Assembly: GCA_037447335.1 (NCBI GenBank)
Contig: JBBIGV010000011.1
Span: forward strand, 8,343-72,342
Direction of reading: 5' to 3'
Source of the DNA: JBBIGV01 sp037447335
GTDB taxonomy: Bacteria > Bacteroidota > Ignavibacteria > Ignavibacteriales > Ignavibacteriaceae
DNA length: 64,000 nucleotides
Shown here: one piece after another, positions 26,820 through 35,660 of the stretch
Position numbering within the stretch: the stretch's first letter is position 1
Layout: each line of letters begins with the position of its first letter
Notes under the pieces: model-generated
What the model was told of the DNA's origin: nothing
Seen by the model: the letters and a program-made list of their open reading frames with translations, nothing else
Databases searched by the model: none
Position numbers and translations under genes: made by a program

Positions 26820-27644
26820 TCAATAAAAAGAATGAAAACTTTTAGCCAGAAAGTTGGTTATCATAGTTGAAAAGATAGCCAGCAGAAATCCGAGAATAGA
26901 TAAGAATATAACTTTCTTCCCCCGCCATTTACCAAAAATTTTGCTTGCTATTCCTATTCCGTACAAAATCCAGACAAGTGAAGTCCCTACTATTTTCGGA
27001 TCGGTAAAAGAGAAATCAGGAAATGCCATAGGCAGCCAGATTATACCTATAACAATTGCGATGCTTAACAAAATAAAACCGATAACAGCCGAATAAAAAC
27101 TTAACCGCTCAAGTACTTCAAGGCTTGGAAGCCGGTTAAATATTAATCCGAAGCGGTTATCTTTTATATCTTTATATAATACCAGGTATAAAAACCCGTA
27201 AACTGCCGAAATGGTGAAACCAGAATAGCCGAGCAGCGCACTGAAAACGTGAGAACCCAGAAGGTTGCTTCGTAAAACTTCGCGCACTTCAACCAGGTCT
27301 TCTATAAATATTGAAGATATCGTTTGGAAGATAAGTGAAATAATTATAATGAACGGACCAGTGCCGCGAATATCTGTGATAAGCTCCAGAAGGAAATAGG
27401 AGAAACAAACCGAAAAGGCAAGCACGGTAAAAATTTCAAATACATTTGTTATTGGAGGATGATCAAACTCAATAGTCCTCATCCCCAAATAAACGGTATG
27501 CACCAGAAGAGTGATAAAAAGAAACAACCTTTTATAGTTATCCAGCTTTTTATCACCCTTAGTGAAGGCAACAGCATATATTCCGAATGATACAAAGTAT
27601 AAAAAGGGCAAAAGCACATTCAGAAAATCAATAGCAGAATTCAT
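26820..27644 (-). CDS. CcsA/HemX-type cytochrome c assembly membrane protein
   Basis: 274 residues, about eight membrane helices. G-S-H-V-F-S-A-L-L-G-Y-S-G-F near residue 136 resembles the haem-handling region of the CcsA/HemX family, although the full WWD motif of CcsA is not obvious. HemX proteins often precede hemA and modulate its level; CcsA proteins attach haem to cytochrome c. Position directly before hemA favours a HemX role. Intact. Confidence 0.75.
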   Translation of the reverse strand: MNSAIDFLNVLLPFLYFVSFGIYAVAFTKGDKKLDNYKRLFLFITLLVHTVYLGMRTIEFDHPPITNVFEIFTVLAFSVCFSYFLLELITDIRGTGPFIIIISLIFQTISSIFIEDLVEVREVLRSNLLGSHVFSALLGYSGFTISAVYGFLYLVLYKDIKDNRFGLIFNRLPSLEVLERLSFYSAVIGFILLSIAIVIGIIWLPMAFPDFSFTDPKIVGTSLVWILYGIGIASKIFGKWRGKKVIFLSILGFLLAIFSTMITNFLAKSFHSFY

Positions 27645-27691
27645 ATAATTCCTTAAATCAGCTTATTGCAGTATGGTCAATTACAAATCTT

Positions 27692-28561
27692 TTACTGACC
27701 GCCAAGAATAATCGGCAGCCCATCTTTACCCGAACCAATCACAACAACTTTAGAGTTAGGTGAATTTGCAAGTTTTTCGGTTGCTTCGATTCCCTTCCAT
27801 CTGAGTAATTGTTCGCTGATACCTTTGGAGACAATATCCTGAAAGTCTGCAATACCTTTTGCTTCGATTCTTTTTCTTTCTGCTTCCTGAGTTTCTCTCT
27901 GAAGGATGAACTGCATACGCTGGCTTTCCTGTTCAGCTTTTAACTTTTCTTCTATAGATGCAGTCAGACCCGCCGGGAGTTTTATCTGCCGCATAGGAAC
28001 AGCTTCAATAGTGATACCTCTTGGTGTTATCAACGAAGATAATTCAGATTCGATTTCCTTTGTAAGCTTTTCCCTGTCGGCAGTGTAAAGGGAACGGGCT
28101 TCATACTTTGCTGTAACGCCTCTTACCACCGATCTGAACTGCGGTATGATGATTTTCTCAAGATAATTCTCTCCGACAGTTTTATAAATTTTATTTGCAT
28201 TTTCAAAACTGAGGCTGTAAAGAAGGCTTATCTCAAGTTCAACACTCAAACCTTCTCTTGATGGAACATACATAATTTCTCTGATTTCCTGTGTACGGGC
28301 ATCGAACTTTACTATGTTAGCCATAGGATTAACAATGTTAACACCGGGGTAAAGAGTTTGATCGCTTACGCGCCCAAAAAAATCTATCACACCAACATGC
28401 CCTGCAGGAATTACCGTCCACAACTGAAGCACTGCAATAAGTAGTGCGACGATTAATCCGATTAACGAAAATGATGCTTCCGGTTTATTAAAGCGTTTTT
28501 TTGCATTAACATAAACAAACCCGGCTACAACAGCAGCTAACAATGCAACAATAAATAACAT
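27692..28561 (-). CDS. SPFH/band 7 (prohibitin-like) membrane protein
   Basis: 289 residues. Two hydrophobic N-terminal segments (about 1-20 and 32-52) are followed by a band 7 domain (G-H-V-G-V-I-D-F-F-G-R-V at about residue 54) and a helical coiled coil rich in E/R/Q-A (about 190-250), the prohibitin architecture. Such proteins form large ring scaffolds in the membrane and often assist proteases. It probably starts the transcript running into ccsA and the hem genes (47-base gap). Confidence 0.85.
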   Translation of the reverse strand: MLFIVALLAAVVAGFVYVNAKKRFNKPEASFSLIGLIVALLIAVLQLWTVIPAGHVGVIDFFGRVSDQTLYPGVNIVNPMANIVKFDARTQEIREIMYVPSREGLSVELEISLLYSLSFENANKIYKTVGENYLEKIIIPQFRSVVRGVTAKYEARSLYTADREKLTKEIESELSSLITPRGITIEAVPMRQIKLPAGLTASIEEKLKAEQESQRMQFILQRETQEAERKRIEAKGIADFQDIVSKGISEQLLRWKGIEATEKLANSPNSKVVVIGSGKDGLPIILGGQ

Positions 28562-28594
28562 AATATTCCTCTCTTGTTCTGATTAAAATCTTTT

Positions 28595-28602
28595 CAAATA
28601 TA
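28595..28602 (-). promoter_or_regulatory. Candidate -7 box for the SPFH/haem operon
   Basis: TATATTTG on the minus strand, 33 bases before the SPFH ATG at 28561. It matches the TAnATTTG box seen at five other starts here. No good -33 TTG at the usual spacing. Confidence 0.4.
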
Positions 28603-28662
28603 GTATTAGTTTTTCTGAATAGAAACCTATGATATGATAACATGGAATCGGCAGTAATAAAA

Positions 28663-28802
28663 GGGGCTCTGACCAAAATGCAGCACAGATTACTAATCTG
28701 TGCTGCAATGAATTTGAATTTAATCTGAAATCAGACATAAAAATTCAAAGTTGTTTGAAAATTTACTTTTCCCAAAGGGATGGATTCCCATTGGTCAGCC
28801 CC
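28663..28802. repeat. MITE-like dispersed repeat, copy 1 (140 bp)
   Basis: The ends are near-perfect inverted repeats: GGGGCTCTGACCAA at 28663-28676 and TTGGTCAGCCCC at 28791-28802. Inside is a perfect 13-pair hairpin (28680-28692 with 28694-28706; GCAGCACAGATTA arm), then a second structured arm with TTTGAATTT/AAATTCAAA enclosing TCTGA/TCAGA. It has no coding capacity. A second copy lies at 39396-39513 with most of the same sequence. Both are intergenic. Copy 1 carries an extra stretch of about 20 bases before its right end. Confidence 0.85.
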
Positions 28803-28814
28803 ACCTCAAAAAAA

Positions 28815-29267
28815 TTATTTTTTATATTCTTTCAGGAATCCCATAAATTCAATGCGATGAGATTCTTCCATTCCGAGCAGTTGGATACAAAGATCCTGTG
28901 TTACATAATCCACACCATCACATAGTTTAATGAGCTTACCATATTGTTCGATAGCTCCGTTTTCAGCTTCGATAACACCTTCTATTACAGAAACAACATC
29001 TGTTGTGTCTTCTTTGGTCTGAAGGTATGTTTGTACTGCTTTAAAATTCATAGAGCCCGGCACTGTGCCGCCAAGTTCTTTGATTCTTTTTGCAAGGCGC
29101 TGTGCATGGGAAATTTCTTCAGTAACATCGGCAGCAAGAGATTTTTTGATTTCTTCTGCTCTTACACCGTCAAGGTTGATTGAATTGGAAATGTAGTTCA
29201 TTACTGTTTCGATTTCCATCCAATAGCTTTTAATTAAGTTTTCGATTATTTCTTTTTTGTTTGACAT
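28815..29267 (-). CDS. Ferritin-like di-iron protein
   Basis: 150 residues, all-helical four-helix bundle with ferritin-like iron ligands: E-x-x-Y near residue 19, E-E-I-S-H-A-Q near residue 52, E-A-E-N-G-A-I-E-Q-Y near residue 97 and E-E-S-H-R near residue 134. It resembles the bacterioferritin/Dps-like ferritin-related family and probably stores or detoxifies iron. It begins eight bases after pdp with a strong AGGAG, so the two are likely one operon. Confidence 0.85.
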   Translation of the reverse strand: MSNKKEIIENLIKSYWMEIETVMNYISNSINLDGVRAEEIKKSLAADVTEEISHAQRLAKRIKELGGTVPGSMNFKAVQTYLQTKEDTTDVVSVIEGVIEAENGAIEQYGKLIKLCDGVDYVTQDLCIQLLGMEESHRIEFMGFLKEYKK

Positions 29268-29275
29268 AACTTCTC

Positions 29276-30580
29276 CTAATAGATTGTTTTTTTGATTAGT
29301 TTGATTTTGTTGCCTTTGACTTTTGAAAATTCCAATGAGTTATAAATTCTTTTTAATGAATTATCTATTTGATTTTTTTTGTCGGTTCTGATTTCGCCGA
29401 TGATCATATCTTTTGTAAGATGATCACCTGTTTTAACATTAAGTATAATTCCTGCTTTATGATCGATTACCTCATCTTTTGTAAGACGACCAGCGCCAAG
29501 CTCAAGTGCTGCCATTCCTATCATATATGTATCAATGCTTTTTACACAGCCGGAAGCAGGACTGTATAGCTTAATATTATATTTAGAACGGGGATACAAA
29601 TCAGGATTACTAATTATTTTAATATCTCCGCCTTGCAGCCTGACTATCTCTAAAAATTTATCATAGGCTTTACCGCTCATTAAAATTTTTTTTGCCTTTT
29701 CAGTACCTTCCTTTATAGAGCCGGCTTTCCCGCCTAAAAAAATCATCGCTCCGGACAAAGTAACAGACAATTCGTATAAGTCTGAAGAATCATCTCCTCT
29801 AAGCACATTAAGCGATTCATACACTTCAAGCCAGTTGCCGATATAATTGCCGAGAGGTTGATTCATATCTGTTATAAAGGCGATTACCTTTTTCTTAAAA
29901 GATTTTGCCGTTGAGATCAAGGAATCAGCAAGCACCAACGCTTCCTTTTCACTCTTCATAAAAGCGCCGTTACCGGTTTTCACATCAAGCACAAGTCCGT
30001 CAATTCCTTCAGCAAGTTTTTTGCTCATTATGCTTGCTGTAATAAACGGAACGGATTCAATTGTTGCCGTTGCACTTCTGAGAGCGTAAATAAGTTTATC
30101 AGCAGGAGCAATTTCCTTCGTCTGCCCTATAAGCGCCGCCCCACATTTTTTCAGAACATATTTAAATCTGTTGAGATTCAAACTTGTATTAAAACCCGGT
30201 ATTGATTCGAGTTTATCGAGAGTGCCGCCGGTATGTCCTAAACCTCTTCCCGAAATCATCGGAACATATATGCCTGCAGATGCTGCAACAGGTGCAATTA
30301 TCAGTGAGGTTTTATCGCCAACACCTCCGGTAGAATGCTTGTCGATTTTATAGCCTTTTATACTGCTTAACTCAACTAACTTACCTGAGTGCAGCATAGA
30401 TTTGGTCAGGGCAGATGTTTCTCTTTTATTCAAACCATTAAGAAAACCAGCCATTAAGAAGGCAGCAAATTGGTAATCAGGGATTTTCCCGGATGAATAG
30501 CTTTTGATCAGAAAATCTATTTCAATATCAGATAATGACTCACCGTCTCTTTTCTTTTGGATAATTTCCAACGAATTCAT
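29276..30580 (-). CDS. Pyrimidine-nucleoside (thymidine) phosphorylase
   Basis: 434 residues. The family signature S-G-R-G-L-G-H-T-G-G-T-L-D-K-L-E is near residue 110, and D-K-H-S-T-G-G-V-G-D-K near residue 80 is the phosphate-binding loop. It splits thymidine, uridine or deoxyuridine into base and (deoxy)ribose-1-phosphate; DeoA and Pdp cannot be separated by eye. The C-terminal domain is complete. The ATG is only four bases from a -7-like box, suggesting a leaderless transcript. Confidence 0.93.
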   Translation of the reverse strand: MNSLEIIQKKRDGESLSDIEIDFLIKSYSSGKIPDYQFAAFLMAGFLNGLNKRETSALTKSMLHSGKLVELSSIKGYKIDKHSTGGVGDKTSLIIAPVAASAGIYVPMISGRGLGHTGGTLDKLESIPGFNTSLNLNRFKYVLKKCGAALIGQTKEIAPADKLIYALRSATATIESVPFITASIMSKKLAEGIDGLVLDVKTGNGAFMKSEKEALVLADSLISTAKSFKKKVIAFITDMNQPLGNYIGNWLEVYESLNVLRGDDSSDLYELSVTLSGAMIFLGGKAGSIKEGTEKAKKILMSGKAYDKFLEIVRLQGGDIKIISNPDLYPRSKYNIKLYSPASGCVKSIDTYMIGMAALELGAGRLTKDEVIDHKAGIILNVKTGDHLTKDMIIGEIRTDKKNQIDNSLKRIYNSLEFSKVKGNKIKLIKKTIY

Positions 30581-30584
30581 AGTG

Positions 30585-30592
30585 CAAATTTA
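30585..30592 (-). promoter_or_regulatory. -7 box abutting the pdp start codon (possible leaderless mRNA)
   Basis: TAAATTTG on the minus strand, followed by CACT and then ATG at 30580. With the usual 5-7 base distance from box to start site, transcription would begin at or within one or two bases of the A of ATG. A TCG, not TTG, occupies the -33 site. Confidence 0.5.
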
Positions 30593-30762
30593 AGAATAAA
30601 TGCTTTCTATTCCGATTAAACAGATCACTTGTGTTTGTGAAAGTCCATTACTTAAAATGTTTAACTAACAGCATCTAAACTATTACAGATTATTTGGTTA
30701 GCCGCATTGAAATGTTTATTTTAAGCACTTCAAATTTCAAACAAAAGGAGTAAATCTGTTTA

Positions 30763-32541
30763 ATGTTGTTTCAGAAAAGAACACATACATGCGGTGAATT
30801 ACGCGAAAAAAATATTGGTGAGAGAGTTATACTCAACGGCTGGGTTGATACGCGGCGCGATCTGGGCGGTTTAATATTTATCGAATTGCGGGATCGTTAC
30901 GGAATAACACAAGTGGTTTTTGAGCCAACTTACAATGAACCGGCACATTATAAAGCAAAAAATCTACGCAGCGAGTTTGTAATTTCTGTTGAAGGTGTTG
31001 TGCGAAAAAGACCTGAAGGAACAGAGAACACAACTCTTGAAACAGGTTTGGTAGATGTAATGGTTGATAAGCTCGTTATCCTTAATGAAGCCAAAACACC
31101 GCCATTCCCGATAAAAGATGAAATAGATACACACGAAGACAGCAGATTGAAATACAGATACCTCGATCTAAGAAGACCTCTGGTTCAGAAAAATTTATTG
31201 CTGCGGCATCGGATGTATCAGCTTACAAGAAAATATTTTGATGAAAATAATTTTGTTGAAATTGAAACCCCCGTCCTAATGAAAAGCACACCGGAAGGTG
31301 CGCGCGATTTTCTTGTGCCAAGCCGTTTGCACAAAGGTAAGTTTTATGCACTGCCGCAATCTCCGCAAACATATAAACAGCTTCTGATGGTGTCAGGGTT
31401 TGACCGCTACTTCCAGATAGTTAAGTGTTTCAGAGATGAAGACCTTCGCGCCGACCGCCAGCCGGAGTTTACACAAATTGACGTGGAAATGTCGTTCGTT
31501 GATCAGGAAGATATTTTTGAAATGGTTGAAGGTTTGATGAAGGTTCTTTTCAGAGAAATCCGGAACAGAGAACTTCATACACCTATTACCAGGTTATCAT
31601 TTACCGAAGCGATGGAAAAATACGGGAGCGATAAACCTGATCTGCGTTTCGGACTTCAGATGGTTACCCTTAACTCTGTTTTTCAGAATACTACATTCAA
31701 AGTTTTTGAAGATCAGATTAAAAATGATGGAATCATAACCGGTCTTCTTGCACCCGGCTGCGGTGACTATACACGCAACCAACTGGATGTACTAACAGAT
31801 TTCGTTAAAAAGCTCGGCGCCGGCGGTTTAATCTGGATGCGGGTAAAGGATAATGGTTCGGGGTCAGAGCTTGAAGCGCCTATTGCAAAATTTCTTTCAC
31901 TGGAAGAAAAGAACGGAATCATAAACAGTCTTGATGCTAAAGCAGGTGATTTAATTTTTATTTTATCCGGTCCGTGGTTAAAGGCTCTTTCAATTATGGG
32001 CGCACTCAGGCTTGAGATGGCTAAAAGACTTAACCTTATAAAAGAAGATGCTGAACCCCACTTACTTTGGGTAACAGATTTCCCGCTTCTGGAATGGGAT
32101 GAACACACAAAAAGATATTATGCAATGCATCATCCGTTCACATCTCCCCGGTGGGAAGATATTCCGTTGATGGATACAGACCCGGGAAAAGTAAAAGCCC
32201 GTGCATATGACCTCGTTCTTAACGGTAATGAAATTGCAGGCGGCAGCATTCGTATTCACAATTCCGAACTGCAGGCAAAAATGTTTAAGCTGCTGGGCAT
32301 TAGTGAAGAGGAAGCAGAGTACAAATTCGGATTTTTAATGAATGCATTTAAATACGGCGCACCGCCGCACGGCGGGATTGCTTTCGGTTTCGACAGAATG
32401 GCGATGATCTTTGCAGGCGAAAATTCTATTAGGGAAGTTATTGCGTTCCCCAAAACAGCAAGCGCCATATCACTTATGGATGAATCTCCCTCTACAGTTG
32501 CAGAAGAACAATTAACAGAGCTTCATATTAAAATCAGATAG
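30763..32541 (+). CDS. aspS: Aspartyl-tRNA synthetase
   Basis: A 592-residue bacterial-type AspRS. An N-terminal OB anticodon-binding domain (T-H-T-C-G-E-L-R, G-W-V-D-T-R-R-D) is followed by the class II core: motif 2 F-R-D-E-D-L-R-A-D-R-Q-P-E-F near residue 221 and motif 3 G-I-A-F-G-F-D-R near residue 538, with the bacterial GAD insertion between. A good AAAGGAG Shine-Dalgarno precedes the ATG. No defects. Confidence 0.97.
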   Translation: MLFQKRTHTCGELREKNIGERVILNGWVDTRRDLGGLIFIELRDRYGITQVVFEPTYNEPAHYKAKNLRSEFVISVEGVVRKRPEGTENTTLETGLVDVMVDKLVILNEAKTPPFPIKDEIDTHEDSRLKYRYLDLRRPLVQKNLLLRHRMYQLTRKYFDENNFVEIETPVLMKSTPEGARDFLVPSRLHKGKFYALPQSPQTYKQLLMVSGFDRYFQIVKCFRDEDLRADRQPEFTQIDVEMSFVDQEDIFEMVEGLMKVLFREIRNRELHTPITRLSFTEAMEKYGSDKPDLRFGLQMVTLNSVFQNTTFKVFEDQIKNDGIITGLLAPGCGDYTRNQLDVLTDFVKKLGAGGLIWMRVKDNGSGSELEAPIAKFLSLEEKNGIINSLDAKAGDLIFILSGPWLKALSIMGALRLEMAKRLNLIKEDAEPHLLWVTDFPLLEWDEHTKRYYAMHHPFTSPRWEDIPLMDTDPGKVKARAYDLVLNGNEIAGGSIRIHNSELQAKMFKLLGISEEEAEYKFGFLMNAFKYGAPPHGGIAFGFDRMAMIFAGENSIREVIAFPKTASAISLMDESPSTVAEEQLTELHIKIR

Positions 32542-32594
32542 TCGCTGAAGCATATTCGGATAACGGGGAGGCAAAGAATTTTTTATATCGGCTG

Positions 32595-34214
32595 ATGAAT
32601 AAAATTCCCAAACCATCACATATTCCTTTCCTGATTAACACGGCAATTTTTTTGCTGGCTGTTTATCTGTTACTTAACCAATCGCTGGCATCTAACGATG
32701 GAAAGCTGACTTACAACCTTGACGATGCTTACATCCATCTTGCAATCGCTAAGAATTCAGTTGAGCATTCGGTGTGGGGTGTAACCTCAGATGGATTTAC
32801 ATCTTCATCATCTTCTCTGTTGTGGACATCTGTGCTTATAGTTCTGTACAAGGTTACCGGCGAACTGGAAAGCCTGCCGTTCATACTTAATGTTTTAATT
32901 TCTCTGCTGTTATTGTACGTTGTTTACAAAGAACTGCGCAAACATTTCAACAACGTCTTTTTATTAACGATTTTGCTGGCGGCGATACAAGCTGCGATAC
33001 TTATTCCTTTTCATGTTTTCTCCGGGATGGAGCATATTCTTCACATGCTGCTGACACTTTTGTTTATAAGATTACTGCTCAATTTTATAAGCAATGAATC
33101 AACTAAATCAGAATTAGCTTATCTTCTTGTTATTACATTCTTACTCACTTCTGTAAGATTTGAGTCTGTCTTTCTGATCTTTGCTTCAATTATTCCTCTG
33201 GCAAAGGAAAAAAGATATGCAGTATTATCTACTCTGATATTGTTCGCATCGCTGCCTGTTATTATTTACGGATACTATTCACTTAATAACGGGTGGTATT
33301 TTCTGCCGAACTCCGTTTTGCTTAAGGGCAATCAACCTGAAGTATCATTTTTATCTTTAATTGTTTTTGTACTTAAGCCGATCGGCGGATTGTTTAAGTA
33401 CAGCATTCATTTACTGGCAATAATTGCATTACTGCTGTTGGTGTACCGGATGCAAAAATTATCAAAGGAACAAAAATATTTTTTATTTCTGTTCGGCGGT
33501 ACACTTTTATTGCACCTGCTGTTTGCCAGAGTCTCGGGCACATTTAATATTGAGGGAGGAATAAGGTATGATTCATACCTGATTCTGACGGGGCTGTTGT
33601 TAGCAGTTATTCTTACATCAGGAAAGATAAAGGAGATATTTAGACTAAAAAATTTCCGCAGCAGCCCGGTAAGCCAAAACATTTTAAACATTGCACTCAT
33701 ATTCATCTTCGCTTTCCCGCTTCTTTACCGTGGAGTTGTAATAACCAAAAAAACTCCTGTTGCAACAACAAATATTTACCAGCAGCAGATACAAATGGGA
33801 AAATTTTTTTCAATATATTTCGACGGGCAAAATGTCGGTGTTAATGATATCGGGGCTGTATCATTAATAAAAGGAAGCAATGTGGTTGATCTATGGGGAC
33901 TCTCCGATATAGAAGCAGCTATTGCAAGAGTTGAAAAAAGATATACATCCGGATTTTTAGTTGATTTGATTCATAAAAAAGATGTTAAGGCGCTTGCAAT
34001 TTATGACCTCTGGTTTGAAAAGTATCCCTTATTAAATAGTTCACTGGTTAAAGCAGGCGAATGGGAAATAAAGAACAACATAATCTGCGGCGACAGCATC
34101 GTGTCTTTTTATGCTCCTGATTCAATATCAGCATTAGAATTGTCCGAAAAACTAACTCAATATTCTGACCAGTTACCGGGATCAGTCATTGTCAGAAATT
34201 ATTTTCAAAAATAA
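32595..34214 (+). CDS. Multi-pass membrane protein, GT-C-like
   Basis: 539 residues with about ten to eleven membrane helices and a C-terminal soluble part. N-L-D-D-A-Y-I-H-L near residue 41, just after the first helix, resembles the acidic pair of GT-C glycosyltransferases (first extracytoplasmic loop), and the C-terminal V-N-D-I-G-A-V-S region resembles related mannosyltransferase-like proteins. A lipid-linked sugar transferase is plausible; no substrate can be named. It lies 53 bases after aspS and shares a terminator with the convergent minor-pilin gene. Confidence 0.6.
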   Translation: MNKIPKPSHIPFLINTAIFLLAVYLLLNQSLASNDGKLTYNLDDAYIHLAIAKNSVEHSVWGVTSDGFTSSSSSLLWTSVLIVLYKVTGELESLPFILNVLISLLLLYVVYKELRKHFNNVFLLTILLAAIQAAILIPFHVFSGMEHILHMLLTLLFIRLLLNFISNESTKSELAYLLVITFLLTSVRFESVFLIFASIIPLAKEKRYAVLSTLILFASLPVIIYGYYSLNNGWYFLPNSVLLKGNQPEVSFLSLIVFVLKPIGGLFKYSIHLLAIIALLLLVYRMQKLSKEQKYFLFLFGGTLLLHLLFARVSGTFNIEGGIRYDSYLILTGLLLAVILTSGKIKEIFRLKNFRSSPVSQNILNIALIFIFAFPLLYRGVVITKKTPVATTNIYQQQIQMGKFFSIYFDGQNVGVNDIGAVSLIKGSNVVDLWGLSDIEAAIARVEKRYTSGFLVDLIHKKDVKALAIYDLWFEKYPLLNSSLVKAGEWEIKNNIICGDSIVSFYAPDSISALELSEKLTQYSDQLPGSVIVRNYFQK

Positions 34215-34218
34215 AAAA

Positions 34219-34239
34219 GGTGAGTTTTTAATACTCACC
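34219..34239. terminator. Terminator between convergent genes
   Basis: GGTGAGT (34219-34225) pairs with ACTCACC (34233-34239) around a seven-base loop. The minus strand continues into a T-run (TTTTTTAT), suiting the minor-pilin gene ending at 34271; on the plus strand the tract after it is ATATTTTAATT, weaker. Confidence 0.75.
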
Positions 34240-34270
34240 ATATTTTAATTAGTTAATGATTAAACAGTTA

Positions 34271-35425
34271 CTACTCGTAGTAAGAAATAATAACCGGTCT
34301 TTCCGAAGCTGGTCCAACACCCCCAACCTTCCAGAAAGGAGCAGTTAAAACTTCTGAAGCTGGTCTGTAATAAATCTCTGTTCTTCCTTTAAATTCAAAT
34401 ATGCCTTTTGCAGTCATACTTCCATAAAGTTTGGATTTGCTGCTAAATGAAATTTTTCCATATGAAAAAAGCTGTGCTCTGATAGTAGTATTGTTTCCAC
34501 ATTCCACATTTCCTTTTGCATAAATACCAAGATTGCTGGAATTCGGGTCTTCTGAAAGAATTGAAATATTTGCCGTTACATTAACATTACCTTTAACAAT
34601 GTAAACACCATAACCCATAAAAGTACCGCTTATATTAAGATTGCCGCAGACATAAATGATTTTTGGATTATCTTTTGTTCCAAGTAATGTTGTACCGCTT
34701 ACATTGAGATTTCCTTTATGAACTTCTGCTGCAATATCAATGTAATCGTCCGGTTCAAATGCGGGGATTTCAATTTCGTCACTCTGATAATGATTCGGAC
34801 TTCCATCCGGATTAACATTAGGCACTATTTGAGTATTTAATCTGTGCCCCGGATTAGAGCTTGCAACGCCCTTATATGTAAGAAATCCTCTTATAAGGTT
34901 ATTGCCATTCATTGTAAAATTTTTATTGGTATGAACATTTGAATTCCAGTTTGAGTTGTTATCGTCCCTGATATTCACATTCTGAATTGATATGTTTTCA
35001 TCGGAAGCCATTGCATACTTCATAAACGGCGGTAAATTCCCCTTGGATGCATTTGGTGATGGCAGCTCAACTACTGTTCTTATAATGTGTTCCTGGCTGC
35101 CGGATTTACCAACGGCAGTTATCAAGCGTCCGTGCTTCAATCCTTCATCAGGACCATTAAAGTATTTGCTGGTTGTTTTCTGAATGGTTATTTCAACATC
35201 ACCTTGATGAAGCTGGACTGATTTTGTTCCGGTCCACGATGTATCCATTGAAAGGTCTTTGATTGCAATCTCTATTCCTGCTGAGGCATTATTCTTTGCA
35301 TGCACATTCTCATATTCTGAAACAGAATTAGAGAACATGGAAGTATTACTCCTGTTCATATTCAAACTCATAACCGAGAATATTAAGCTTGCACCTAAAA
35401 CAACTATCAGCAGCATTTTGCCCAT
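34271..35425 (-). CDS. PilX-like minor pilin with bactofilin-like beta-solenoid (copy A)
   Basis: 384 residues from M-G-K-M-L-L; the frame extends four codons upstream through a TTG, but the MG start matches its paralogue and the small pilins. One membrane helix (about 3-22) is followed by the PilX-like signature H-A-K-N-N-A-S-A-G-I-E-I-A-I, then a long domain of short repeats (F-T-M-N-G-N, L-N-V-S-G-T, L-N-I-S-G-T, V-N-V-T-A-N) typical of a bactofilin-like right-handed solenoid. It ends with Y-Y-R-P-A-S-E-V-L. It probably sits at the pilus tip or anchors it. It has its own promoter-like element and is a paralogue of the 35661-36818 gene. Confidence 0.7.
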   Translation of the reverse strand: MGKMLLIVVLGASLIFSVMSLNMNRSNTSMFSNSVSEYENVHAKNNASAGIEIAIKDLSMDTSWTGTKSVQLHQGDVEITIQKTTSKYFNGPDEGLKHGRLITAVGKSGSQEHIIRTVVELPSPNASKGNLPPFMKYAMASDENISIQNVNIRDDNNSNWNSNVHTNKNFTMNGNNLIRGFLTYKGVASSNPGHRLNTQIVPNVNPDGSPNHYQSDEIEIPAFEPDDYIDIAAEVHKGNLNVSGTTLLGTKDNPKIIYVCGNLNISGTFMGYGVYIVKGNVNVTANISILSEDPNSSNLGIYAKGNVECGNNTTIRAQLFSYGKISFSSKSKLYGSMTAKGIFEFKGRTEIYYRPASEVLTAPFWKVGGVGPASERPVIISYYE

Positions 35426-35463
35426 TTTACAAACCAATAATTAAGTTAAACATAACTCAATTA

Positions 35464-35479
35464 TGCAACTACCGTGCAA
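35464..35479 (-). promoter_or_regulatory. Promoter-like element of minor-pilin gene A
   Basis: The minus strand reads TTGCACGGTAGTTGCA. It nearly equals the element at 37957-37972 before the other minor-pilin operon. Two readings: a sigma-54 site with -24 TTGCACG (one G replaced) and a perfect -12 TTGCA; or a housekeeping TTTGCAC -7 box with a TTG 21 bases upstream. The sequence alone does not decide. Confidence 0.45.
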
Positions 35480-35615
35480 AAGAAAAAGGCTAAAAACGGA
35501 GCAAAATCAAGCCTTTTTGCCCCAATTGATGTATCGAAATGATAAGGAGGATAATAATGAATCAGGAGAATAATTTGATATTTTGAAGTGAATAATACAG
35601 CGTAAAAATAAAAAA

Positions 35616-35634
35616 GGTGAGCACCGGGCTCACC
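35616..35634 (-). terminator. Terminator of the minor-pilin operon
   Basis: GGTGAGC (35616-35622), loop ACCGG, GCTCACC (35628-35634); on the minus strand TTTTTATTTTT follows. It ends the transcript of the minor-pilin operon 26 bases after its last stop codon. Confidence 0.85.
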
Positions 35635-35660
35635 TTCGTTAAAAATAATCGGGTTGAAAT

